Shown one piece after another: positions 13,381-24,797 of a DNA stretch of 64,000 nt. The position numbers and the translations under genes are program-made. The notes beneath the pieces are model-generated. The model searched no databases. It saw nothing but the letters and a program-made list of their open reading frames with translations, and was not told where the DNA came from. This DNA is from Wyeomyia smithii. Taxonomy: Eukaryota; Arthropoda; Insecta; Diptera; Culicidae. Where the stretch lies: the NCBI RefSeq assembly GCF_029784165.1, contig NC_073695.1, positions 229,309,916 through 229,373,915 on the forward strand, read 5' to 3'. Each line of letters opens with the position of its first letter. The stretch's first letter is position 1.

Positions 13381-14050
13381 TGATGTGTGTTATGTTGTGA
13401 TTGGTTCCGCCTTTTCTTAAGTAACGTAATTTTCTCGTATTCGCAAGACGCAAATATATTTTATTCCATATGTATCACGAATGTACGAAATATTTCCTGT
13501 TGGCAAACAGTGGAACTAGACTGATAAAGCTCTCAGTTTTGCAATGAAATAACACGTTGTATCGTGTTACGGTTTGGAAGGGTCTTTTGTCTGAAATCGA
13601 ATTAGTTTTATTTATACCGCTGTTTATGTACGAAATATCAAGTTGTGATGAACATTAAGCTACTGCGTATTTATCTTCAAAATATTTGTATTAACCTCGG
13701 AAAAGGCTGATTAATGCGGGATGTTTATTTTAGACCCATGTTGTGTGTGGCTCCACCGTTTTATTTGTTTTCAAGTTATGTCATTTCCCCAGTTTTGCGT
13801 GACGCAGAGATTTTATTCCGTATATGAATATACGAAATATGGATCTATTTTCGTATTGGCAAACAGAACTTCGTGTAGAACGGAAACAGATAGCAGGAGG
13901 CGCCGTATTCTCAGCAACGTAACAGTTCGTCGCGCTGTTGCGTGTTACATATTGCACTTGTGCGGCTGGGGACAAAATTCTGTTTGTATCGGATTGAAGC
14001 AGATAGTAGTAGGTGTCAAATTCTCAACCACACAACTCTGAGAAGTCAAA
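13380..14050 (+). repeat. Two diverged copies of a dispersed repeat
   Basis: Blocks near 13385-13600 and 13735-13960 share the order (TGTTGTG)…GGNTCCNCC…AAGT(TA)NNGT…CGTATTNGCAA/GGCAAACAG…AACACGTT. Members of the same family occur on the opposite strand near 47390 and 49965, and again on the plus strand near 62700 (GGCTCTGCCTTTTTTCAAG then TTATGTCATTTCTCCAGTT). Non-coding mobile family of unknown class. Confidence 0.55.
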
Positions 14051-14291
14051 AATCTCTTAGGCATTTTTCAATTGGTTTCGAACAACTTGTATAGCATTGT
14101 GTTAAATAACTTATAACCGATGAAAAATTGACCCTAAACTACTGTTCATCAACTGTGTACAACCAATACCAACAAATTTTAACACTCACCCGGCGGAGAA
14201 AGGGCCAACTATCGGCCGGAACACCCTACACATTTCTTCATTCTCTAGAAACCGATCTTGCCTTCGAGATACAACGCAACCATGTACTCAC

Positions 14292-14493
14292 CGTGCCATT
14301 GCCGCCATTCGGGAACCCAAGCCCAAGAAGAGCGAAAATCGAAAAGGATATCAAAGTAGTCGAGCATGGCGCACAGCGCCACCATCACCAACAACAATAA
14401 CGCCAACAAACGACGCTTTACCGTGACGTGATTATCATTCAGATCAGATTTGATGACCGGGGAGAACTCCGGTAGGTGGAGTAACATGCACAT
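14292..14493 (-). CDS. Candidate first coding exon of a membrane-anchored (type II) protein
   Basis: On the minus strand, an open frame from Met (14493) encodes about 26 hydrophilic residues, then KRRLLALLLLVMVALCAML, a basic-flanked hydrophobic stretch typical of a signal anchor, then DYFDILFDFRSSWAWVPEWR and QWHG. It ends at a perfect donor (CACG|GTGAGT, phase 1, at 14292/14291). The start side is followed upstream by GC-rich promoter-like DNA (14500-15170). Golgi glycosyltransferases and sulfotransferases often begin this way, but I do not recognise the protein, and no second exon could be identified in the 14 kb downstream. The antisense frame (plus strand, ending in a His/Gln run) is the alternative. 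Partial; moderate to low confidence. Confidence 0.42.
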
Positions 14494-14499
14494 ATTTGC

Positions 14500-15300
14500 T
14501 GAGTGTCGCCTCCGCTAGCGTCCGTCACCCTTTCTGCTACTGCTACGTCGTCACTCACTTCAAAACATACGACGAGGCAGGCGACTTGCTCAGCTCCAGT
14601 ATCGTACCGAACCATAATAATAAAAAAAAAAACATCTGGTAACGCTGGCTGCTGGTGGCGGTAGCGGAAGGGTCGTTTTTCCTTCTCTTCATTTGGCTGG
14701 CTGCGTAGGGCGCTCACACTCGCACACCCACACACTCATACACACTAGCAACCGAAAGGGAAAAGCCGTGAGCGGAAACAGGAAAAATCGTGTGCATGAA
14801 GGAAATTCTGCAATCAGTTCGATTTCGACAAGTACGCGTGTCGGTTCGGTGTCCGCTTCGGAATTTGGAAAAGTGATAAATTTCCCTGAAAGTTCTTAAC
14901 ACTCTGCTCTGGTGGCAGCAGAACGGATTCGCTGGCAGGCAGACAAATAGCAGACAAAAGACACAGTGTGACAGTGATTAGAAGATCGCGCGCGCGTTTT
15001 CTCCCGGGCTCTCGCGGGTCAAAACGCGCGAACAAAAAGTCGCTTTGTGGTTGGCTAGTTGTTGTTGTTGGAAAACAAAAAAACAACAACATTGAACAAA
15101 ATGAGCAACGCTGGAAGAGAGAACGCGCACTAGGTTCTTAGTGTGTCTTCCTCCAAAGTCAATCGAGTATGTGCATGGCAGGGCTTAAAGATTCAAATGA
15201 AAATTGGCATTTGAGCTGAGAAACAGCTCATGGTTGAGTTTTTGCTCGAGTGTGATTAGAGTGCGATTATTGGGGAGGCGACAGTTTGGAATGGCGAACT
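14500..15300 (-). promoter_or_regulatory. GC-rich promoter/5'UTR-like region
   Basis: Higher GC than its surroundings, with CpG-rich runs (GATCGCGCGCGCGTTTTCTC near 14985; CGGGTCAAAACGCGCG near 15015) and a CA microsatellite near 14720. It lies directly upstream of the candidate minus-strand exon at 14292-14493. Promoter status is inferred from composition and position. Confidence 0.35.
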
Positions 15301-16220
15301 AACAATTAATGTAGATCGGAGTTTTAAGGGTAACCGGGGGCGAAGAGTAAAGTTCAGATGAAATTTGCGCGGCTGCGGAATTTGTTCTTTGCCTACGTAC
15401 GCTACTCCTGACACGGATCAGGTGGCTGTCGCTGTTTTTACCTTTGGAAGTGAGAAGCAACATGAAAATGATATGTTGGCATTTATTCAAAATTCAGATT
15501 TGCAACAAGATATGCATTGAAAACACTTCTCGCAGGAGGTGAATTCATTCAAACGGTTTCGAGCGAAGAACTCGAAATTGCTATAGTTTCTATGCGAATT
15601 AGGAGAATATTTTTGATGCATCTCATTCCGGGCGCTTGCAATGGTCACCGATCGTGCGATTTGATCTTGAACTTGATTGAATATAACATTTCATGAAATT
15701 TTATTTTTAGATGCAATCTTCGAATAATTTTTCGTGTTACCTGGCATCTTAAAAAAAAACAATTTTTTCTTCATCATCGCTTTGCTGAATTAGCTGACAC
15801 CTGGAAGGTGAAAATATCCTGATACAATTTTGATACCTTTTCAATAACAAGTAAATTTGTCTTCAATTTATGAAATTTATTGTTGTTTAGACGGGAAATT
15901 TTCAAACAATGTATTTTGTTACAGTGAAAAGGGCTGTTTCAAATCGATTTGTGGACTCCATGCAAAATTCAATTTTTAATAAACGACTAATTTACCCTTA
16001 ACGTATCAATACTAGTTTATATGCGTATCGCTCTGCATGCTCCAATACGGTAGACCACAAACGAAGAATTCAGGCCATTTTGTTGTCAAAGGAATTTAAC
16101 ACCAATACGAAATCCTGCCACAACGAGACGTTAGTGTGCACATAATTTCGTATTTTGGCCTTAACTTAACCCGCAATTTTTATTTCCTAGAGAGTTGCGG
16201 TCTTCGACCAGTGCTAACAG
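15300..16220. other. AT-rich DNA without a supported gene
   Basis: Only short unsupported ORFs. Confidence 0.4.
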
Positions 16221-16224
16221 TGCA

Positions 16225-17640
16225 CAGTGGCTTAAATCGTAAAAACCTAAATTAATCCACCTAGCGGTCAGATCCAGCCTTTCTCATTCAAACTTATTAT
16301 TTGTAAAAATAGATTTGCATGAACGCTTCAAGCCAATAAATGTGTATTCACTTTTTGGGTTCTAAAATAATGATGTTGTAATATAAGTATAAAATATGAA
16401 ATTTGACGTAATGTAAATGCTCAATAAATAGCGAAATAAAAGTAATGAGCGATACCGGGAACATTCAAATGGTACGATAGCACATTTAAATTATATTGTG
16501 GCCACATATATTGATCAAAGCAGGTATAGTTTTAAGTAGCCTTTGAATTTCCTTTCTTTTCATAACTTTTGAACCACATATCAAACTGTTATGAAGTTTG
16601 TTATTTGTAAGTTTGAGAGATGACTCGTTCGTATGACACTAGTTATGTTCAAATAAGTCTTGTAATCTTTGAGATAATAGAATTTCGTTGTTTTATTAAC
16701 AATTTAATACATAACGGTTGCTTAGTTCGATTATAATCAAATGAAAAGGGAACGTATAGGGCAGCCAAACTTTGAAACCACGTGTTAAATAATAACTCAT
16801 CAGTTAACCCTTAACTAGCCCGTTCATCTGATAATAATATTGATCAAATCGGTTGTGTACCTTCTGAGATAATGAAGTCTCGTGATTTTCACAATTCGGT
16901 ACATTACAGACGAAGTTACAGTTCGATTACAGTAAAATCCAATAGGGTGTTATGAGTCAGCTAGACCTTTCATTTGACACTAATTTCGTGAAAATCGGTT
17001 CAGCCATCTCTGAGAAAAGTGAGTGAGTTTATGTATTCTTCGGAATATGTTTCTTTTCATAGCTAGATTTCACATTTTTAAACATAACAGGCAAAGTAAT
17101 AGTCCGATTGCAAAAAAATCAATAGGGTCTTATGGGGTAACTAGACCTTTTATATGACACTGATTTTGTGGAAATCGGTCCAGCCATCTCTAAGAAACAT
17201 TAGTGAAATTGAAAAGTCTTCAGAAGACGTTTCTTTTCATAACTTCTGAACAACATGTTCAATCTATATAAAACTCAAAAGTTAAGGGTTTTTTAAATAA
17301 CCCGTTTATTTGATACCAATATTATTGAAATCGGTTGTGTGGTTCCTGAGATATTGATGTTTCGTGATTTTTACATATTTAAACAAAACCTCTAAAATAA
17401 AAATCCAATTACAATGGCAACTAGAACTTTCATTTGCATATAATTTCATTAAAATCCGTCCAGCCATCTCTGAGAAAAGTGAGTGAAAATAAAAATCTGC
17501 ACATACACACACACATACAGAAAATGCTAAGCTCGTCGAACTGAGTCGAGTGATATATGCCATTCGGCCCTTTGGAGTACTTTCATATCTTCGGTTTTGC
17601 AAGTGATTGCTATACCTTTCTAGGAGAAAGGCAAAAAGTT
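16225..17640 (+). repeat. Long interspersed repeat, copy 1, with internal ~300-bp units
   Basis: Begins near ACAGTGCACAGTGGCTTAAA and CCACCTAGCGGTCAGATCC and ends at CTATACCTTTCTAGGAGAA. Within it, units carrying CTTTTCATAACTT, AAATCGGTT, TCTGAGATAATGA, AATAGGGTNTTATG and CAGCCATCTCTGAGAAAAGT repeat about every 280-320 bp. The terminal GCCTTTCT and AGAAAGGC give a short inverted repeat. A related start is found near 46997. No significant ORF. A related copy follows immediately. Confidence 0.7.
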
Positions 17641-17689
17641 AAAAAAAAATATTAATTAGGAGTAAAATATTCGTGCTAAAGAAATAGCG

Positions 17690-19070
17690 AAATAAAAGAA
17701 ATGACTTTGAATTTCGTACACTTCAATCACGAGCAATACCGGGAACGTACGAATAGCACAATACCAAATTTAAATTTTGTTGAGGCCATATGTTTTGATC
17801 AAAGCAGTTACAGTTTTAAATAGTCTTTGAATCTCGGTTCTTTTCATAACTTTTGAACCACATATCAAATTGCTATGAAATTTCTTACTTGTGAGTTTGA
17901 GAGCCAACCTGTTCAAATGACACTAGATATGTTCAAATAAGTCGTGTGATCTTCGAGATAATAGACCTCCGTTGTTTTTATAATTTAATACATAACGGTT
18001 GGAATAAAAATACGATTCTAGTCAAATAAAATGGGCACCTATAGGAAAGCCAAACTTTTCATTTGACACTCAGATTGTTGAATTTAGTCCAGCCATTTTC
18101 GGGAAAACTAGTGAATTTGAAAAGTCAACGGAACATGTTTCTTTTCACAATTTTTGAACCACTTTTTAATCAATATAAAATTCATCAATTAACCTTTAAC
18201 TAGCCCGTTCATTTGATACCAATATTGTTCAAATCGGTTGTGTACTTTCTGAGATAATGAAGTTCCGTGATTTTCACATTCTGGTACTTTACAGACTAAG
18301 TTACAGTCCGATTACATTGAAATTCAATAGGGTGTTATGAGGCAGCTAGACCTTTCATTTGACACTAATTTCGTGGAAATCGGTTCAGCCATCTCTGAGA
18401 AAAGTGAGTGAGTTTCAGTAGTCTTCGGAATATGTTCCTTTTCATAGCTGGATTTCACATTTTTAAACATAACAGGCAAAGTAATAGTCCGATTGCAAAA
18501 AAATTCAATAGGGTCTTATGGGGCATCTAGACCTTCCATTTGACACTGATTTTATGAAAATCGGTTCAGCCATCTCTGAGAAACATGAGTAAGATTAAAC
18601 ACTCTCTAGAACACGTTTCTTTAAATAACTTCTGAACCGCATGTTCAATCTCCATGATCTCGAAAGTTAAGGGTTTTTTAAGTAGCTCGTTCATTTAAAA
18701 CCAATTTTGTTAAAATCGGTTGAGTAGTTTCTGAGATAATGATGTTTCGTGATTTTCCCATTTTTGAACAAAATCTCTAAACTAAAAATCCGATTGCAAT
18801 GAAATTTAATAGGGTCTTATGGGGCAACTAGACCTCTCATTTGCAATTAATTTCATGAAGATCGGTCCAGCCATCTCTGAGAAAATCGAGTGAGATTGGG
18901 AGAGCGTTACACACACACACATACACACATACACACACACACACACATACAGAAAATGCTCAGCTCGACAAACTAAGTCGATTGATATACGAGATTCGAC
19001 ACTTTGGAGCACTTTTTTACCTTTGGTTTTTCCAGTGATTGCTATACCTTTCTAGGAGAAAGGCAAAACG
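17690..19070 (+). repeat. Long interspersed repeat, copy 2, in tandem with copy 1
   Basis: Repeats the order of copy 1 starting from AAATAGCGAAATAAAAG and AATACCGGGAACGT, through the same internal units, a CA microsatellite near 18907-18950 and the same end (CTATACCTTTCTAGGAGAA near 19050). It is diverged from copy 1 by many substitutions, so the tandem arrangement is old. Confidence 0.7.
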
Positions 19071-20012
19071 TGAGAACATCCGCGTTTTGAGCGTAAAAAT
19101 GCCATTCAAATGCTATAGTATTTTAAGTTCAACTTTTGATGAAAAAAGATTTTTGTTCAATCCACCTAAAAGTGAGACGAAATTATTGTAAGAAACTTTG
19201 CTGAAACACTTTGATTCTATCTTTTGAAAATAGACCACATGCACGTAGTTTCATACACAGACATTCCTAAAATATCTACAAATCAAAAAACATACATTAA
19301 ACTTTTCTGATGTGATTTCGGAGATCTACTATGCTCTAGACATTTTTTCATATTTGGAAAATACATCATTCTGCCTAACATACCTTAGGAATATTTTCAA
19401 CTTTTCTATGGGGTTTATGACGTTTTTGATCAAAAAAAACATTTTTTCTTACTAAAATAGCTTGCATAGTGGCCAATAGTTGCACAAACAACAATCTTCA
19501 CTCGAAAGGTGGAGGTTAGTACCAACTTTTTTACCAAATTCTTGCAGTTTCCCTCTTAAAAAAATTTTTTGATTGGCAGACGTTGAGATTCACGGCCTCT
19601 GGATATGATCACGATTCTGGAAATACTTATATTGGGTGGGATTCGATCATTTTTTGTTTTTCAGACACCGGAAATTAACACACGGGGTTTCAAAAAACGT
19701 CCGGGGTCTCTGTGCTAGAGACGGTCGGGTTCGATATTTTTCAAACCCGTTTTCGACTCAACCATCTCTACTCTGTGCATCATCCCGATAGGAGGAGATT
19801 GAACCACTGCGACCATTGATGGTAGATCTATTGTGGTATATTCCGCCTTACTCTTGGTGCATTTAACGGCATATAACTATTTTGTTGAGTTGATGTATAA
19901 TTTGAGCCAGGAGTCACACTTCGAATGAGGTACAATATCTGAGAAGGTCTTTCATTCCATACGTCGGAAGGACTTAAGAATCATTTACTTAGGATACGCA
20001 GACTGCGTTTTA
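19071..20012. other. Repeat-poor non-coding DNA
   Basis: No gene supported. 19660-19860 is somewhat GC-richer and might be a transposon relic, but no protein motif was recognised. Confidence 0.4.
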
Positions 20013-20015
20013 TTA

Positions 20016-20155
20016 GAGGCCATCCACATACCACATGGACAGATTTTAAACGATTACAACTGCTCATATAAATTCTAAAAATTTTGTATGGACCGTGGAT
20101 ATTACACATACCCCCCTTCCTCCCAAAGCTGTCCACGTGGTATGTGGATGGCCCC
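20016..20155. mobile_element. Foldback MITE, TTA target-site duplication (second complete copy)
   Basis: Starts GAGGCCATCCACATACCAC and ends GTGGTATGTGGATGGCCCC, flanked by TTA on both sides (20013-20015, 20156-20158). Same family as 10934-11091. Its right edge lies about 30 bp from the first recognisable retrotransposon codons. Confidence 0.8.
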
Positions 20156-20189
20156 TTAATACTCGGCACCCACAAAGTAGGTGTTCTGA

Positions 20190-21960
20190 TACTTCGTTCT
20201 TAGGTCTGGAGATCACCAGCGATGCTAGAAACGATCATTCAGGGCCTCTTCCCAAGCCACGAACCAAGTCCCTGGCCTCCGGCTGACGAGTCACCACCTA
20301 CCGTGAGTGACGGCAGCCGTGCAGAGGCTGACGATGCGGTAAGGGTGACGGAAGATGAATTGATCGAGATCGCAAACTCCCTGAAGGTAGGCAAGGCTCC
20401 GGGACCAGACGGAATCCCGAACTTGGCCATCAAGACGGCCATCAAAGAAGCCCCCGGGTTGTTCAGGGCGGTCATGCAGAAATGCCTTGATGACTGCCTC
20501 TTCCATAGCCTTAGCGCTACAGAGTCTCAGAGTGCCGACGCCGCTGTACAAGATTCTGGGCAACTACTTTCAAAATCGAGTGCTAGTGTATAACACAAAC
20601 GAGGGTCAGAAAAGCGTTCCGGTTACCGCAGGTGTACCGCAAGGTTCCATCCTGGGTCCGGTACTGTGGAACGCTATGTATGACGGCGTGTTAAAACTAA
20701 CACTCCCTCCAGGGGTGGTGATCGTGGGCTTCGCCGATGACATAACTCTTGAGGTCTATGGCGAGTCTATTAGAGAGGTAGAGTTAATAGCCGCGCTATC
20801 AATACGCGTAGTGGAAGACTGGATGCACTCCAGGAAACTGGAGCTAGCGCACCATAAGACTGAAGTTATTGTTGTAAATAACAGAAAGTCTGAGCAGGAG
20901 GCATCGATTAGTGCCGGTACATGCACTATCGCCTCAAAACGCTCGTTGAAGCTTCTGGGGGTTATGATCGACGACAAGCTCACGTTCGGGAGCCACGTCG
21001 ATTATACCTGCAAGAAAGCTTCCATGGCTGTGGCAGCGCTATCTCGCATGATGGCAAACAGCTCGGCGGTTCGTAGCAGCAGGCGCAAAGTCCTTGCTAG
21101 CGTGACCACGTCCATACTCAGGTATGGAGGACCAGTGTGGTCCAAGGTATTGAGTACCTCGTGCCATCGCGGCAAACTCGAGAGTACGTACAGGCTAATG
21201 TGCCTAAGGGTCGCGTGCGCATACCGAACAGTGTCGTACGAGGCGGTTTGCGTCCTGGCTGGCATGATGCCCATCAGCATCATCGTCAAAGAGGATGTAG
21301 AGTGCTTCGACCAACGCGACACGAGGGGTATTCGCAACACCATACGGTCATCCTCAATGGCCAAGGGGCAGCGGGAGTGGTCCAACACTACAAAAGGTAG
21401 ATGGACACACCGACTCATTCCAGAGTTAGCAGGCTGGATTAATAGGCGCCATGGGGAAGTAACCTTCCATCTGACACAGATCCTGTCAGGCCATGGCTGC
21501 TTTAGGCAGTACCTGCATAGGTTCGGGTACGCCGAGTCCCCTATGTGCCCCGCTTGTACGGGTGCGGAAGAAAGCGCAGAGCATGTGTTCTTCACATGTC
21601 CGCGCTTCGAGCGGGTACGGTACGAAATGCTGGCAATAAGTGGGATGGACACCACGCCAGAGAATATAGTACGTAGGATGTGCGAAAATAGGGAAATCTG
21701 GGATGCGGTCATCACGGCAGCATCACAGATCGTTAGTATTTTGCAGGGCACCAATCGACGGGAAACCATCGACGTGCCCCAGTTAGTTAACGGTTAACTA
21801 ACTGGCCTGTATAGGCTGCTCTGCTACCCATAGAGGTAAGTGCGAAAAGCACGACGAGTCCTCTCCCTGAAGAAATGCCTAACGGTGGTCCCGGGGAGAC
21901 CAAGGGTTAGGTTGCTTAGGTTGCTCAGCATGGGTAAAAGCAGGTCTGGAGAAGGGGCAT
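20190..21960 (+). mobile_element. R1-clade non-LTR retrotransposon, 5'-truncated and internally deleted
   Basis: Frame 1 (20222 to about 20505) carries the start of the reverse-transcriptase domain (VGKAPGPDGIPNLAIK). It then jumps, with a frameshift near 20505, to a second frame read to the stop at 21795-21797, holding VPVTAGVPQGSILGPVLWNA and VIVGFADDITLEV. The intervening part of the finger/palm region, including catalytic motif A, is missing (roughly 150-200 residues by family expectation), so the enzyme is dead. Downstream is the usual R1-type C-terminal region with a Cys-His knuckle, CPACTGAEESAEHVFFTC (C-x2-C-x8-H-x4-C). The 3' tail runs to about 21960. The endonuclease domain and first ORF are absent. 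The long minus-strand open frame at 21002-21769 is only its antisense shadow. Confidence 0.9.
20487..21797 (+). pseudogene. R1-like reverse transcriptase C-terminal fragment
   Basis: This is the longest uninterrupted frame in the retrotransposon (about 430 residues, stop TAA at 21795). It contains RT motif B (GVPQGSILGP), motif C (FADD), the thumb/linker region and the C-terminal CCHC knuckle near residue 350. It has no start of its own, since the first residues before LQSLRVPTPL belong to the shifted upstream frame. Nonfunctional because motif A is deleted. Confidence 0.85.
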
Positions 21961-22079
21961 CTCTCATCATCGAATTTGCTTCTTGAGATAATACTTGCTC
22001 GGACAGTGACTAATTGAGAGTCCTGCTATCGTACTCATGTTTTTTTTGTTGACCCTGAGTAACGCAGCGGTTTTTCCTC

Positions 22080-22860
22080 CGCTTGGGTTTGTTTTTTTTT
22101 TGTCTCAAGCCAGCTACAACATTCCAATTTTCTCCTATGACTATCCTATCCCACTCACCAAGTTCAGTTCTTAAAGCCCTTGATGAAACGCCACAGAAAG
22201 GTTCTGCACCTATAAAATTTTCAGAAAAACTCTCTCTTGCTAGTGAAAAGTCTAGGTATCAAGTACAGGAGTAATTGTTTTTATGCTAACTGCCGAAGTG
22301 AAAGAGTGTATTTCCTCATTAGTTTAGACTTGCAAATAGGTACCTTAAGTGTTTCGAGTGCTTCCTGACTGTCAAAGAAAATACAGATATTTGCATGTCG
22401 GCAATTCAGATGTATTGACATTCAATAATTGCATATATTTCAGCTCAGAAAATTGTTGTCCCATAGAAATATACTCATTTATTCGGTCTCAATGATTTGA
22501 TAAGGAATGTCGAAATTCGGCTTATTTCCTAACACGTCTTTATTTTTCACTATAACTTCGTTCATTTGAAAATCTTTTTAAAAATGCCCTGTTAGATTTC
22601 CTTTTGGGAAGCTTTTTTGACGTTTCAGCCTTAGGGCACTCTTCACTGCCTCCAGCTGCTCAGTTTGATGGAGAGGAAGGAAATGAAGAATTGCTTTTAA
22701 ACCTTTAGTCGCAGTACTTCTCATAGCTCCGCATATTGATACACAAGCTAGCTTTCGAAGTTTGCTACGCTTTGCCTGAGCGGTCGTATCATTTGTTTTT
22801 GATCATCAGACTAGCGAGGCATAGGTAAAGCATGTATTAGACGAAGCGAATATTTGCTAT
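22080..22860 (-). mobile_element. Degenerate non-LTR retrotransposon with RNase H domain (I/LOA-like)
   Basis: Read on the minus strand from about 22800 down, pieces of a retrotransposon polyprotein appear in order, separated by frameshifts and stops: LRKLACVSICGAMRSTATKG (RT C-terminus, where RLA-x3-TGAMRTTPT is usual); an RNase H-like core ICIFFDSQEALETLKV (near 22370, matching the family pattern IxIxSDSQAALxAL); and a C-terminal stretch FIGAEPFCGVSSRALRTELG (near 22170). No intact frame remains. Presence of RNase H argues for I, LOA or R1 relatives rather than RNase H-free jockey elements. Confidence 0.75.
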
Positions 22861-23596
22861 TTTTGGTACGATTTTTATTTGCACAAAATAAAATCCGTAC
22901 CAAAAATAGCAAAAATTTTCGAACTGGATGTGACAATAGTCAGTGAAGCGATTGGCAATTTATGGCGAGTAGTCTACTTAGTTTTAATCCATCTTTTTGA
23001 TGTCAGCGTCAGGGAATTGAACTTATGGTATGAAAAAAGCAAGAAAACAGTCAAGTTTTCCCCAACTTGATTGATTCCCAATTTAGCTTTTCGCTAGTTT
23101 ACTATCAAAGGTATTGGCATCGTTATGTCACAAGTCGAGGATTTCAATAGATTTGGCATCACTATATCTATTATATTTTCAACTAACATCATACTTGACG
23201 TCTTTGTAAAATCCTGAGATCCACAAATGTTTACTGTCACAACAGGTCACTCCATGTGTCATTTTTCTGGGTTCAATAAAATTGATGTCTGCATAGTAAA
23301 AATACTGTGTTATAATTATTGGATGTACGATTTTGGAAACCATTTATGCAAATGATAAATACATACTGATTTGTTTGTATTTATATATAGAATATTGTAA
23401 TTTGATTTTAAATTTTTTTGATACAAAAGAGTATAAACATCACTTGGAGGTCTTATAATTTTGGTCTTTGGTGATTATTAAATACAAATTCTGATAACTG
23501 CACCAAGAAATGAGTTATTTTGTTACTAAAAACACACCTTTGGAAAAAACGGTTGACGAGGTTGTTTAGAAGACATGACTGCAAGGTTAACGTAGA
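22861..23596. other. AT-rich DNA left of the tandem duplication
   Basis: No supported gene; one distant relative of the GATGTCTGTGTTAGG repeat lies near 22996. Confidence 0.4.
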
Positions 23597-23645
23597 ATAA
23601 TGACAGCCTGTCTCATGTAAAAGTATTTTTTTTTGCGATTTAGGT

Positions 23646-23772
23646 AGTCTCCGCTCCGCACAAGCAGCAATGTGATGCGAAAAACCCGGACAAAATTACC
23701 AACATGTTCAGCAATGCTGTGCAGTGTTGCGGTTCACCGGTTGGTCCGCCTGCTTTGGAATGCTACCTCTAG
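23646..23772 (+). pseudogene. Exon-like cysteine-containing ORF in duplication unit 1
   Basis: After a polypyrimidine run and TTTAG acceptor-like site, a GC-richer frame opens: VVSAPHKQQCDAKNPDKI, then a C-x16-CC-x3-P-x7-C pattern (QCCGSPVGPPALECYL), and ends at TAG. The CC-x-P-x-C arrangement recalls the signature of Plus-C odorant-binding proteins, but the fragment is only about 41 residues and no upstream exon was found. It could be a terminal exon, a relic, or chance. The same frame recurs in unit 2. Confidence 0.35.
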
Positions 23773-24592
23773 GCCGTAATCAAATTCAACTTATCTTTTA
23801 TATGTTGCTTATTAAACCCCAAGGAGGTTTTTTTTTGCCTGGGAAAACAGGTCCCGCGAACCTTTTTGGAAAATAAGCCCCACCCTAATGTACAACTGTC
23901 TGTATATGTTGCCATAAGACGTAATTCTACGTCAAAAACACGAAATTGCATTTGATTTTTTCATTAATCATGTTTTTTCTCAAGAACTCTATTTTTTCAT
24001 ATGTTTCTTTACAGGCCTAGGAACAAAACATTGATCCTAAACTTTTTGTCATGAAGGAACCAATTAATTAGGCATTTTCAAAGATCTACCAATTTACTGT
24101 TGAATTATAACCTGAAATCTACATATCTGATTAAAATGAGGTCTAAGAGAAAGTTTCACCCACTAAGCTCAATGTTTTTTTTATGAAAAAAAATATTTTG
24201 AAGATATTTGGAACATAAAACTTGTCTGCAATCTCTGATTTTCTTGTTCTTAAAGTAAAAAAAAACTGAAAAATGACAAGAAGGATAATTTTAACAAAAT
24301 CAATATTCAAAACTTAAACATAATTTCTAACATCTGGTTTGAATCTTCGTTATATTCTAATCATTGAAAAATTGGTTTAAATAGTATGGTTCTACTTCAA
24401 AAAGTTTTATTCCAACGTCAATTGTGTACTTTTTCATTTGGAATTTTTGTGAAACAAAGAATGAATGTTTGAGTATTTGACAAATAACTCTTAAGCTAAT
24501 ATTATGTAAAGTTTTTATATAGCATTATTACATCTTCACGTTTCATGTAACTTCTTGGATAGTGAAAACGAATGTTCTATTTTTTGTAGGGT

Positions 24593-24702
24593 GGTTTACC
24601 GGTGAAACAAAAACCGGTAAAACCGATATTTTTTTCAATACCGAAATACCGGTATTGGAGAGACGAAAAAACCGGTATTTTCGGTATTTTTTTTAAAATG
24701 GA
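24593..24702. repeat. ACCGGT-rich palindromic tract
   Basis: TACCGGT, AAACCGGT and ATACCGGTAT recur five or more times in about 110 bp, interleaved with poly-T/poly-A. A copy is in unit 2 (27677-27786) and an inverted relative lies at 30004-30094. Confidence 0.65.
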
Positions 24703-24797
24703 AAAAAAAACTTCCCACAATATTCATAAATCTTTGTTAGGCTAATGAATGCTTCTTACTTAGGTATAGTCGTTACAAATCACATGACGATGTATAC

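Noticed and set aside
16225..19070. CRISPR-like or regularly spaced array
   Set aside because: Repeats are long (~300 bp), diverged and not separated by unique spacers; the genome is eukaryotic.
21002..21769. 255-codon open frame on the minus strand
   Set aside because: Exactly antisense to the R1-like reverse transcriptase; no motifs of its own.
23769..23951. 60-codon minus-strand ORF present in both duplication units
   Set aside because: Its duplication only reflects the segmental copy; no motif or splice support.
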